Positions 7,883 through 15,853 of a stretch of 64,000 nucleotides of DNA are shown piece by piece. A model generated the notes under the pieces. It did no database searches. It had not been told where the DNA came from and saw only the letters and a list, made by a program, of their open reading frames with translations. Both the position numbers and the translations under genes were made by a program. The DNA is from Onthovicinus sp900555545 (GTDB lineage: Bacteria > Bacillota > Clostridia > Oscillospirales > Acutalibacteraceae): positions 124,001 to 188,000 of the forward strand of contig CASFPX010000002.1 of NCBI GenBank assembly GCA_949296915.1. Reading direction: 5' to 3'. The first letter of the stretch is position 1. The number at the start of each line of letters is the position of its first letter.

Positions 7883-8854
7883 TTGAAGATCGGCAATATT
7901 ACAATCGACGGGTACGCCGCGCTCGCGCCGATGGCTGGAGTTGCGGACCGCGCGATGCGGGAAATCTGCGCCGCCCACGGGGCCTGCTACACCGTGGGCG
8001 AGATGGCCAGCGCCAAGGGACTGGTGATGAGCGACCGCAAATCGGAGCAGCTGCTGGACGTCGCGGACGACCGGTATCTGTGTGCGGTGCAGCTGTTCGG
8101 CTGCGAGCCGGAGATTATGGCAAAGGCAACCGAAAAGGCGATGCGGTTCCATCCGCAGATCATTGATATCAACATGGGATGCCCCGCCCCCAAGGTTGCC
8201 AAAACAGGCTGCGGCAGCGCCCTGATGAAGACGCCGCGCCTGGCGGGCGAGGTTGTGCGCGCCGTGGTAAAAGCAACAGACGTCCCCGTGACAGTAAAAA
8301 TCCGCGCCGGGTGGAATCTGGACTCCCTGAACGCGGTAGAGGTGGCTAAAATCTGCGAGGATGCAGGGGCGGCAGCCGTCGCGGTACACGGCCGTACGCG
8401 GGAGCAGATGTACGCCCCACCGGTCAACATCGACATCATCCGGCAGGTCAAGGAAGCCGTTAAAATCCCCGTGATCGGCAACGGAGACATCTTTACGCCA
8501 AAGGACGCCGCTGATATGTATGAAAAAACGGGCTGTGATCTGGTCATGGTCGGGCGCGGCGCACTCGGGCGGCCGTGGCTCTTCGCACAGATTAACGCCT
8601 GGCTGGGCCACCAGCGCATCATCCCCGATCCACCCGTGAGCGAACGGATGCGCATCATGCTGGAGCACGTACAAAAGATCTGTGAATACAAGGGGGACCG
8701 CGTGGGGATGCGCGAGGCGCGCAAGCACGCGGCCTGGTATATGAAGGGGATCCGCGGCGCGGCAGCTATGCGGCGCGAGATCGGCGAACTGACCAGCTTG
8801 GAACAGCTACAGGAACTGGCATTCCGCGCGGCGGCGGGAGTTGAACAGAATTAG
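7883..8854 (+). CDS. dusB: tRNA-dihydrouridine synthase (DusB type)
   Basis: FMN/NADPH enzyme that reduces uridine in the tRNA D-loop; 323 residues. It has an N-terminal TIM barrel with APMAGVADRAMRE, INMGCPAPKV carrying catalytic Cys100, VTVKIRAGW, the VAVHGRTREQMY phosphate region and GNGDIF / VGRGALGRPW FMN contacts, then a C-terminal helical domain. The start is a TTG at 7883 behind a weak AAGGA; ATG codons nearby are in other frames. It is divergent from polA and convergent with the MFS gene. Confidence 0.94.
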   Translation: MKIGNITIDGYAALAPMAGVADRAMREICAAHGACYTVGEMASAKGLVMSDRKSEQLLDVADDRYLCAVQLFGCEPEIMAKATEKAMRFHPQIIDINMGCPAPKVAKTGCGSALMKTPRLAGEVVRAVVKATDVPVTVKIRAGWNLDSLNAVEVAKICEDAGAAAVAVHGRTREQMYAPPVNIDIIRQVKEAVKIPVIGNGDIFTPKDAADMYEKTGCDLVMVGRGALGRPWLFAQINAWLGHQRIIPDPPVSERMRIMLEHVQKICEYKGDRVGMREARKHAAWYMKGIRGAAAMRREIGELTSLEQLQELAFRAAAGVEQN

Positions 8855-8878
8855 GTTTTACCGCATCCGCCGGGCGAT

Positions 8879-10057
8879 TCAGGAGCGCGCCTGTTTCGCC
8901 CTGTCAATCCGGTGATATGCGATCTCCAACAGGGTGACATTCATCAGAGCGAACGCCGCCAAATACAGCGGCATAATCCATATGCCAACTGTCTGCTGAA
9001 GCTTGCCAAACACCGTGGGCATAAACATGCTGCCAGCATATGCAAACGCCATTTGCAGCCCAATTACCGCCGCGCTATTCTTATCCCCAAAATTGGCGGG
9101 GGCCATATGCTGGATTGCCGGATAGATCGGTCCCATCCCCGTGCCAACTATTAAAAATCCGGCGGCTGCGGAAATATAGCCCGGGAACGGAAAGGCGACA
9201 AGTAAAATTCCAATAAATTCAACCACAATCCCAAGGCGGATCAGTTTTCTGTCGCCGAGGCGGTTGGAGACAAATCCTGATATCAGCCGCCCCAGCATCA
9301 GTCCGGCAAAAACCAACGACCCAAACGAGGCAATCAGCTCGTCGCTCATCCCCTGCTTTGTCCCGGCAAAATAGCTGGATGTCCACAGGAAGCAAGTCGC
9401 CTCCCCCGCGCAGTAGGAAAAGAACGCGATCAGGGTCAATACCACGCCAGGGGCGCGGAGCGCCTGCCTGATCCCTGCGGTTTCCTCCCGGGGCTGGGCC
9501 TGATCCGCTCCTCTGCCCCTCGTCCACAGCGGCAGGGACAGGACGCAGACGGCAAGAATCCCGATTTGAAGATACGCCGTCCAGCGGTACCCCTGGTTCC
9601 AGTTAGCGTACTTCAGCGCCATTGCCATGAGATTCGGGCTGATAATTGCGCCGAGCCCATAAAAACAGTGTAGAAAATTCATTACAGATGAGGAATAGTG
9701 GATGGCCACATAGTGATTGATCGCGGCATCAATGGAGCCTGCTCCCAGGCCATAGGGCACGGCAAACAGGAAAAGCATCCAATACCGTGTGGAAAATGAA
9801 AATCCCATTAATCCAACAACCGTCAAACATGTTGAAACAATCACGATCCATTTTGTAGGGGCTTTCCGGATTAGCCGCGGGCTCATCAGCGCGGAGACAA
9901 TCGTCATACACGAGATCATCATGGAAACGTACCCGGCATAGGAGGACGGAACCTGAAACACAATCTGCATGGTCGGCCAGGCGGAACCGAGCAGGGAATC
10001 CGGCAGGCCGAGGCTTACAAAGATCAGATAAATTACTGCGATGAGGAGTGAAGCCAT
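8879..10057 (-). CDS. MFS transporter (12 TM)
   Basis: A 392-residue integral membrane protein with about 12 hydrophobic helices in two halves around a cytoplasmic loop (residues ~185-205, RGRGADQAQPREE). SLGLPDSLLGSAWP near the N-terminus and VPYGLGAGSIDAAINHY resemble the sugar/fucose-permease branch of the major facilitator superfamily. The substrate cannot be read from the sequence. AGGAAAGG lies 11 nt before the ATG. It is transcribed alone from the promoter at 10207..10235, leaving a ~145-nt leader. Confidence 0.85.
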   Translation of the reverse strand: MASLLIAVIYLIFVSLGLPDSLLGSAWPTMQIVFQVPSSYAGYVSMMISCMTIVSALMSPRLIRKAPTKWIVIVSTCLTVVGLMGFSFSTRYWMLFLFAVPYGLGAGSIDAAINHYVAIHYSSSVMNFLHCFYGLGAIISPNLMAMALKYANWNQGYRWTAYLQIGILAVCVLSLPLWTRGRGADQAQPREETAGIRQALRAPGVVLTLIAFFSYCAGEATCFLWTSSYFAGTKQGMSDELIASFGSLVFAGLMLGRLISGFVSNRLGDRKLIRLGIVVEFIGILLVAFPFPGYISAAAGFLIVGTGMGPIYPAIQHMAPANFGDKNSAAVIGLQMAFAYAGSMFMPTVFGKLQQTVGIWIMPLYLAAFALMNVTLLEIAYHRIDRAKQARS

Positions 10058-10206
10058 TTACAGATTTTCCTTTCCTTACTTGTTGTATTTGATCGATTGA
10101 ACACGCACAAACTGCGCTGTTTTATAACCCTTTGATGCGCCCAGTTCCGCCCAGAAAAACATGCCTCCGGCGCGGCGATGGACCGTTGAAAGGTACCCGT
10201 CAAAAA

Positions 10207-10235
10207 ATTATAGTTGGAATCTTGCGCTCCGTCAA
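10207..10235 (-). promoter_or_regulatory. Promoter of the MFS transporter gene
   Basis: TTGACG (10235..10230), a 17-bp spacer and TATAAT (10212..10207). It lies right after the DinB terminator, so the MFS gene is an independent unit. Confidence 0.8.
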
Positions 10236-10255
10236 GCTCACACGGGCAAAAAATC

Positions 10256-10289
10256 GGGCGCACCGCAGCATTTAAGCAGCGGTGCGCCC
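10256..10289 (-). terminator. Rho-independent terminator of the GPH-ChbG-DinB operon
   Basis: An 11-bp perfect stem, GGGCGCACCGC / GCGGTGCGCCC, followed on the minus strand by GATTTTTTG. Confidence 0.88.
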
Positions 10290-10306
10290 TTCTTCAATCG
10301 TACCGA

Positions 10307-10813
10307 TCACTCTTCCCAAAGCCCCTCTGTCGATTTGCCGCACTTACCCTCCGCATTCACAACCCTGGGCCATTTGTTTGTCTCTATGATTGTCGTCGCG
10401 TTGATATTGCCGAGGTGCGCATAAAAATGGCGGTACTGCGACAAAATCATCCCCAGCCGGTTGAGCTTGCATCCGTCCGGCACCTCGTATAGCCGCTCAT
10501 CGGTAAGAGAACCGATATAGGCCATAATTTTACTTCTTACAGATTCCAGATAGGTGGCAAGCTGTTCTCTTGAGAGTGCCCGCTGGCTCGGGATGTCCAG
10601 AGAGTTCAGTCCCGGCACATGAAATTCCGGCTCCGTATATTCATGCGGGTTGATGAACCACTGGTCACACGAATGGAGCATATGATAGACGTGCTTCCAA
10701 ATGGGCATATCGCAGAGGATGTAGTCCAGATCACACGTTTGCAGCATAATATCCGCATTGACAAACATGATCTCCGTCAATTTACGGATAGAGCCGACTA
10801 ATTCATTGTTCAT
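10307..10813 (-). CDS. DinB-like four-helix-bundle protein
   Basis: A 168-residue helical protein. Histidines in HVYHMLHSCDQWF (first half) and YRHFYAHLGNIN (near the C-terminus) fit the three-His metal site of the DinB/YfiT superfamily. That fold often serves as a thiol (bacillithiol/mycothiol) transferase or metal enzyme. The ATG at 10813 follows AGAAGGAGA; an upstream in-frame extension has no ribosome site. It starts 29 bp after the deacetylase gene and is the last gene of a three-gene operon. The substrate is unknown. Confidence 0.7.
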   Translation of the reverse strand: MNNELVGSIRKLTEIMFVNADIMLQTCDLDYILCDMPIWKHVYHMLHSCDQWFINPHEYTEPEFHVPGLNSLDIPSQRALSREQLATYLESVRSKIMAYIGSLTDERLYEVPDGCKLNRLGMILSQYRHFYAHLGNINATTIIETNKWPRVVNAEGKCGKSTEGLWEE

Positions 10814-10842
10814 ATAAATCTCCTTCTGGACCAAAATCCAAT

Positions 10843-11685
10843 TTACATCTCCCTGAACTCGCCCCAGGAGATCACGCGGATACCGCGATCCTCCGCCCGC
10901 TGTAACAGGTCGCCGCTCTGCAGCAGCTGGAGCTCCCACACACGCTTTTGCCAGCCCGGATCCCCGTCGATCGGGTACGCCGGGTGGAGGAAGAACTCTG
11001 TCACGCCCTCCTCACACTGATCCACGGCATCCAGATACCAGCGCCGGAGATGATCATAATCCCCGATCGCCTCCACGGACTGCGGGTTGGAGACAAGGTC
11101 GTCGAGCTGACGGACGCCCAGCCGGTCCCCCACTGATACAATATGCCGGTGCAGGCGGTAGATGGGCGGCGGTACACGGAAGCCGAGCTGGCGTTCAATA
11201 AAGGCCGGACTCTTGGGGAACCGGTATGGCAGCCCGTGGCGCGCACAGAAGCGATAGGCCTCCCAGTAAAAGCGCCGGCCGTTGATCCCGTAGAGCGTGC
11301 CGCAGTGGTTATCCGCATGATCCACGGTGCATCCATTTTGGATCAGGAACGCATACTGCGCCTCCAGTTCCACCGCGACCTCACGCCGCCGGGCGTGGAG
11401 TGCCACCTGGATTTGGGAGCAGCGCAGGCCTTGATCGTCCGAGAGGGAGTGCCCGTTGGCCAAGCTGTGCCAGCGATCCTGTGCACTGTCGGAATTGATC
11501 GTGAGGTGAACGCCGACAGGGATCTGCTCCTCCCTGGCAATACGAGCCGCCGCCTCCGCCCCCGGAGCCACCGTGAGCACAGAGGTGGAGGTAATGAAGC
11601 CCCCCTGGTATAATTCCAAAATGGCGCGCGTCTGCTGCGCGTTATAGCCAAAGTCATCTGCATTGATAATGATATATTTACTCAT
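10843..11685 (-). CDS. ChbG/YdjC-family carbohydrate deacetylase
   Basis: A 280-residue metal-dependent deacetylase of the YdjC family. Members deacetylate N-acetylated oligosaccharides such as diacetylchitobiose-6-phosphate. The N-terminal YIIINADDFG carries the metal Asp pair, and GVHLTINSD, VDHADNHCG and EFFLHPAYP supply the remaining metal and active-site residues. The start (MSKY) overlaps the transporter stop by 8 nt, with GAGGATGAGAAG as ribosome site, so the two are coupled. Pairing with a GPH symporter implies it acts on the imported sugar; which sugar is unknown. Confidence 0.85.
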   Translation of the reverse strand: MSKYIIINADDFGYNAQQTRAILELYQGGFITSTSVLTVAPGAEAAARIAREEQIPVGVHLTINSDSAQDRWHSLANGHSLSDDQGLRCSQIQVALHARRREVAVELEAQYAFLIQNGCTVDHADNHCGTLYGINGRRFYWEAYRFCARHGLPYRFPKSPAFIERQLGFRVPPPIYRLHRHIVSVGDRLGVRQLDDLVSNPQSVEAIGDYDHLRRWYLDAVDQCEEGVTEFFLHPAYPIDGDPGWQKRVWELQLLQSGDLLQRAEDRGIRVISWGEFREM

Positions 11686-12994
11686 GCTTCTTCTCATCCT
11701 CAAAGTGCAGGAACTGTGCGATCACCGCCGCAATCAAAACAGCTGCCGCCGGGAACACAATCAGCAGAACTTTAGAGGCAATGTCGGGTGACGGGCCGGG
11801 ATTGTCACCATTCTCGAAGCCAAAGGCGGTGGACGCAACATAGAATGCCAGCGACGTATACAGGCCGTTGAGCCGGTTCATTACGCCTGTCAGGCTGGAG
11901 ATCGTTCCCTCACGTTTGACGCCGTGGCGTTTGTAGTCATCATCCATGATCTTAGCACCGATGCAGTCCATTGTCGTGAGGCATCCGGCCACGCCGAAGC
12001 CGACCACTGCTGCAATGCAGATCGCAACGGGCAGGCTCCCCGCAAAATAGAGGGGAATGATCCCCACGCCCATCACAATGAAGGAGACCCGCCACGCTTT
12101 CATAATGGAAACTTTTTTGACAATTTTGCTCCAGATCACCACGCCAATCAGCGCAACCACGAATACCGCCGCCAGCAAAACAGTCGTCATACCGCTATCA
12201 AGTTTAAGCGTGTATTTGACATAGAACGGGACGGCCTGCGAGATCAGGGCAAATGCCGCCGAGTAGAAGGCGCCCGTCAGGCCGTAGATCCAGAATTTTG
12301 GATTGACCAACAGATCGCGGATGCTGGAAAAAATTTTTGGTTTTTCCGTGGACCAGAGCGCCGGATTCTCGTGACAGCCAAAGGTGCAGTACATGATGAC
12401 AGCCAGCGCTACCACGCCGTAAATAATAGAGGTCAGGCTGTAGCCGATCGCCTCGGTAACCATGGGCGTGAGGGCGATACTGATGACCATGGCCACCAGT
12501 TGGAACGCCTGGCGGATCGCGTTCGTCTTGGCGCGCTCCACGTCGCTCTGGAACAACTCCGGGAACAAAGCGCCGTAGTTCGCGTTCATTAGGGAATCGA
12601 GCGTCCCCGTTAAAATGTACATCAGCAAAAAGTAGACAAAGAGTGCCGTGTTATTATCGGTAATCGCAGATGGGACGTTATAGAACAAAATAAAACACAG
12701 CACAAGCAGTGGAACACCAATGACCAGCCAAGGCCGTCTTCTGCCCCAGCGCGTCCGCGTGCGGTCGGACAGAAAACCATAAACCGGATTGTCGATTGCA
12801 TCGACAAAAGTGTAGATCAGCAGCACCAGGGAATATTTGGTCATCTCCAGCCCCAACATATCCACGTAAAAAATCGCCGCATACGATTTAAACATATTGA
12901 TGGGGATAGAGGTGCCGAACATGCCGATCCCGTAGCGGAAGGAGGTTGTCCGTTTGACCCCGGTAGATGTGTCGTTTTCTTTTTTCATTTTCAT
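11678..12994 (-). CDS. GPH-family sugar:cation symporter (MelB-like)
   Basis: About 438 residues with ~12 transmembrane helices. The family signatures are visible: YTFVDAIDNPVYGFLSDRTRTRWGRRRPW (quoted in two parts, DAIDNPVYGFLSD and RTRWGRRRPW, near residues 60-90) with the cation-binding Asp residues, and FPELFQSDVERAKTNAIRQ. GPH members import galactosides, glucuronides or xylosides with Na+ or H+. Three nearby ATG codons (12997, 12994, 12988) are possible after GGGAGAGG; 12994 has the best spacing. It is the first gene of the operon with the deacetylase and DinB protein. Confidence 0.9.
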   Translation of the reverse strand: MKMKKENDTSTGVKRTTSFRYGIGMFGTSIPINMFKSYAAIFYVDMLGLEMTKYSLVLLIYTFVDAIDNPVYGFLSDRTRTRWGRRRPWLVIGVPLLVLCFILFYNVPSAITDNNTALFVYFLLMYILTGTLDSLMNANYGALFPELFQSDVERAKTNAIRQAFQLVAMVISIALTPMVTEAIGYSLTSIIYGVVALAVIMYCTFGCHENPALWSTEKPKIFSSIRDLLVNPKFWIYGLTGAFYSAAFALISQAVPFYVKYTLKLDSGMTTVLLAAVFVVALIGVVIWSKIVKKVSIMKAWRVSFIVMGVGIIPLYFAGSLPVAICIAAVVGFGVAGCLTTMDCIGAKIMDDDYKRHGVKREGTISSLTGVMNRLNGLYTSLAFYVASTAFGFENGDNPGPSPDIASKVLLIVFPAAAVLIAAVIAQFLHFEDEKKHE

Positions 12995-13015
12995 CATTCC
13001 TCTCCCTTTTTGTCC

Positions 13016-13045
13016 AGTATACCACAAATTAAACTAAATTGTACA
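13016..13045 (-). promoter_or_regulatory. Promoter of the GPH symporter operon
   Basis: TATACT (13021..13016) preceded by an 18-bp spacer and TGTACA (13045..13040). The -35 lies in the centre of the 32-bp inverted repeat at 13029..13060. Confidence 0.6.
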
Positions 13046-13060
13046 TTAAATTTAGATTAA
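13029..13060. promoter_or_regulatory. 32-bp inverted repeat, candidate shared operator
   Basis: TTAAACTAAATT, 8 nt, AATTTAGATTAA: 12-bp arms with a single mismatch. It covers the -35 of the leftward symporter promoter and ends 14 bp before the -35 of the rightward PHP-gene promoter. One dimeric regulator could therefore control both directions. Confidence 0.65.
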
Positions 13061-13074
13061 ATCCCGATATTTTT

Positions 13075-13103
13075 TTGACTTTTTGAAAAAAAAGAGGTAT
13101 GAT
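13075..13103 (+). promoter_or_regulatory. Promoter of the PHP metallohydrolase gene
   Basis: TTGACT (13075-13080), a 17-bp spacer and TATGAT (13098-13103); the start codon is 40 bp downstream. Confidence 0.8.
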
Positions 13104-13142
13104 GATCTTGTCAATGGAGTATTGAGAATGCGAGGTGACACC

Positions 13143-14468
13143 ATGCATGAAAAACATCTGACCCTGAGGCGGAAATTTGCCGGGGACGACGTCAAAAAAT
13201 GCTTTTATATTGATTTTGAGGTGCCGGAGCATGTGGAGATCCTGCGGATCCGGCATAGCTGGCAGCCGCGCGCGGAAGGGAACCTGGACTTTGGCCTGGT
13301 AGGCCCGGACGGCGTGCAGGTTGGCGCCTCTGGGAATGTGCGTCAGGACGTGATCATCAGCGAAAAATACGCCACACCCGGCTACGAGCAAGGCACGCCG
13401 CAGGCGGGGAAATGGCGGATTATCGTTGGGACAGATCGTGTGGGCAACGGCGTCACAGCGGAATACCATATCACCTACACTTTCAGGGAACGCCGGTGGC
13501 TCAAAGGAGACACCCACCTGCATACCGTAAACAGCGACGGGAAATACACGCCGGAAGAGCTGATTGAAAAGGCCCGCCGCAAAAAACTGGACTATATCAT
13601 CATCACGGATCACAACAACAGCGTAGCCGCGCATACCCCACACAACCTGCCCGACCTGCTGGTGATGAAAGGGGTGGAACTCACCTCATTCCTTGGGCAC
13701 ATCAACTTTTGGGGTGCAGAGCGCCCTTTCACTACGCCCTACTGTGTTAACAGCTTTGAGGACTTCCTTCCGATCTACACGCAGGCAAGGGAGAGCGGCG
13801 CCATCATCTCCATGAACCATCCGGAGTGCAAAAACTGCGGATGGCACCTGCCGCGTGAGGGATTCCACTACGATTGCGTGGAGGTTTGGAACGGCCCGCA
13901 GCGGATCGACAACATGGCCGCCGTGGCCTGGTGGCACAGCCAACTGCTGGCAGGTAAAAGGATTGCCGCCGTGGGCGGGAGTGACTATCACCGGGACTAC
14001 GCCGTCACAGATCTGCTGGCGCTACCCACAACTTTCGTCTGCGCCGAATCGTGCACGGCTTCCGATATTCTGGACGCTCTGCGCCGGGGGCACGCTTTTA
14101 TCTCCTCGGGGGTAAACGGCCCGCGCCTCTATCTGACATGCGGCGCCGCGATCCAGGGGGACGCCGTAAAGTTTCGGGACGGGCTAAAGATCCACATCGA
14201 CGCCGAACGGATGCGCTGCGGAGACCGCCTGGTGATTTATGAGAACGACCGTCTTATTTACGAATACAGCGCTGCCAGAGGCGGTGCCCATTGCATCGAT
14301 CTACCTGTCAAGGAAAAGGGCTTTATCCGTGCGGAAATTCTCACGGACTATGGTTCTATCCGGCGGGCGGTATACCGGGCAGTGTGCCGTGTGCGGATGC
14401 CGGCGGACGTCCATCTGCCAGTTCCGCCCATGGCACGGTGCATTAGTAATCCAATTTATTTTGAGTAA
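13143..14468 (+). CDS. CehA/McbA-family metallohydrolase with PHP domain
   Basis: A 441-residue protein. Residues ~1-135 form a beta-rich N-terminal region (FYIDFEVPEHVEILRI, GKWRIIVGTDRVG). The PHP domain follows, with metal ligands in KGDTHLHTVNSDG, IITDHNN, SMNHPECK and GGSDYHRD. The CehA/McbA family includes phosphoesterases and carbaryl-type hydrolases. The reaction here is not known. The ATG at 13143 follows GAGGTG with good spacing; an upstream in-frame ATG at 13083 lies between the promoter boxes and is rejected. It is divergent from the symporter operon and may share its operator. Confidence 0.85.
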   Translation: MHEKHLTLRRKFAGDDVKKCFYIDFEVPEHVEILRIRHSWQPRAEGNLDFGLVGPDGVQVGASGNVRQDVIISEKYATPGYEQGTPQAGKWRIIVGTDRVGNGVTAEYHITYTFRERRWLKGDTHLHTVNSDGKYTPEELIEKARRKKLDYIIITDHNNSVAAHTPHNLPDLLVMKGVELTSFLGHINFWGAERPFTTPYCVNSFEDFLPIYTQARESGAIISMNHPECKNCGWHLPREGFHYDCVEVWNGPQRIDNMAAVAWWHSQLLAGKRIAAVGGSDYHRDYAVTDLLALPTTFVCAESCTASDILDALRRGHAFISSGVNGPRLYLTCGAAIQGDAVKFRDGLKIHIDAERMRCGDRLVIYENDRLIYEYSAARGGAHCIDLPVKEKGFIRAEILTDYGSIRRAVYRAVCRVRMPADVHLPVPPMARCISNPIYFE

Positions 14469-14505
14469 TAGAAAAAGGCGGCCCATGGGGTCGCCAAGCT
14501 GCATA

Positions 14506-14541
14506 CAAGGGGCGGGATTGTGTGTACAATCCCGCCCCTTG
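14506..14541. terminator. Bidirectional hairpin between the PHP gene and ftsZ
   Basis: CAAGGGGCGGGATTGT / ACAATCCCGCCCCTTG, a 16-bp perfect stem with a 4-nt loop between convergent genes. Confidence 0.85.
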
Positions 14542-14556
14542 TCATATGTGTTTATC

Positions 14557-15675
14557 TTATCTACCGAACAGCTTGGAAATGGAGCTGAAATCGTCCTCAT
14601 CATCGCCATAGCCCTTTCCGTTGTCCACATCCGTACGGATATCAAACGGAGAATACGCCTTACGCTCGGGCTCCTTTTTGGCTCCGGAGGAAATATCCTG
14701 CGGCTCCTGATTGGCAATCGGCGTACCGAACCCGGTGGCAATCACGGTGATCTCAATCTGATCCTCCAGCGCGGAGTCAAGCTGCACACCCCAGATGATG
14801 TTTGCGTTGGAATCCGCCGCATCGGAGATGATCTTAGCCGCGTTCTCCACCTCGTCGAGTTCGATATCCGGGCACGCACGCATGGAGATCACGACGCCCT
14901 TGGCACCCTCGATCGTTGTCTCCAGTAGCGGGCTGGAAACCGCAAGGCGTGCCGCCTCCTCGGCCTTGTTCTTGCCGGTGGCGATACCGACGCCCATGTG
15001 CGCCCTGCCCGCATTGGTCATGACGCTTTTAATGTCGGCAAAATCGACGTTGACCAGGCCCGGACATTTGATAAGCTCAGCGATATTGCGGACGCCCTGA
15101 TTCAAAACGCTGTCAGCGACCTCAAACGCATTGGCCAAAGTGATCTTTTCCTTGGAGATCAGCTTTAGCCGCTCGTTCGGGATGACGATCAGACTATCCA
15201 CATGCTGAGAGAGTTCCGCAATCCCGGCCTGTGCCTGCTCCATGCGGTGCTTCCCCTCAAAGGCAAACGGTGTGGTGACAATGCCCACCGTGAGGATCCC
15301 CTCATCCTTCGCGATCTGCGCCACGATTGGGGCGGCGCCGGTACCGGTACCGCCACCCATGCCGGCCGTAATAAAGACCATGCCGCTCTTGCCAATGCCA
15401 TCGGAGATGGCGTCACGGCTCTCCTCGGCGGCGTGCTGGCCGATTGTGGGATTAGCGCCTGCGCCCTGGCCGTTCGTAATCTTCTCTCCGATCTGGATCT
15501 TATGGGTGGCCTGTGAATTGTTCAGCGCCTGCCTGTCCGTATTGACAGAGACAAACTCAACGCCCTTGATGCCGGAGCGTACCATCCGGTTAATGGCGTT
15601 CCCGCCACCGCCGCCGACTCCGATCACCTTAATGCGCACGATATCTTCAATCCCGTTATCCATCTCAAATGGCAT
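14557..15675 (-). CDS. ftsZ: Cell division protein FtsZ
   Basis: Tubulin-like GTPase that builds the Z ring; 372 residues from the ATG at 15675, which has GGAGGG 8 nt upstream. An in-frame extension to 15723 has no ribosome site. It shows the VIGVGGGGGNAINRM nucleotide loop, tubulin signature GGGTGTGAAP, NTDRQAL, and the T7-loop region NVDFADIKSVM. The C-terminal linker is short and the terminal peptide (SSISKLFGR) is basic but differs from the common D-I-P-x-F-L form. It is transcribed from its own promoter behind ftsQ. ftsA is not next to it. Confidence 0.97.
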   Translation of the reverse strand: MPFEMDNGIEDIVRIKVIGVGGGGGNAINRMVRSGIKGVEFVSVNTDRQALNNSQATHKIQIGEKITNGQGAGANPTIGQHAAEESRDAISDGIGKSGMVFITAGMGGGTGTGAAPIVAQIAKDEGILTVGIVTTPFAFEGKHRMEQAQAGIAELSQHVDSLIVIPNERLKLISKEKITLANAFEVADSVLNQGVRNIAELIKCPGLVNVDFADIKSVMTNAGRAHMGVGIATGKNKAEEAARLAVSSPLLETTIEGAKGVVISMRACPDIELDEVENAAKIISDAADSNANIIWGVQLDSALEDQIEITVIATGFGTPIANQEPQDISSGAKKEPERKAYSPFDIRTDVDNGKGYGDDEDDFSSISKLFGR

Positions 15676-15771
15676 GAAACGTCCCTCCAAATTTATTTTA
15701 AACGACTGCCGCGCCCGAAACAAAATGATCGGGATCAGGCACCCTGCGGAAAATGCTGATAAAACATTATT

Positions 15772-15800
15772 ATATTACCACGCGGGAAAAGAAAATTCAA
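15772..15800 (-). promoter_or_regulatory. ftsZ promoter
   Basis: TTGAAT (15800..15795), a 17-bp spacer and TAATAT (15777..15772). An alternative -10, TATAAT, lies 2 bp downstream. Imperfect arms CGCGGAAAA / TTTTCCCGCG (15781..15816 region) overlap the spacer and could be the end of the ftsQ transcript. Confidence 0.7.
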
Positions 15801-15853
15801 CCGGTTTTCCGCGACATTTTTCTTTTTTCACAAAAACACAAAAAAGTTATTCC

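Noticed and set aside
7781..8728. Minus-strand 315-codon frame opposite dusB
   Set aside because: No ribosome site or family motif; dusB on the other strand is intact and well matched.
13083..13142. In-frame upstream start for the PHP metallohydrolase
   Set aside because: This ATG lies between the -35 and the -10 of the gene's own promoter, so it cannot be in the mRNA.
10000..14500. Considered as a genomic island or prophage remnant
   Set aside because: No integrase, transposase, tRNA or flanking direct repeat was seen, and base composition matches the neighbours by eye.
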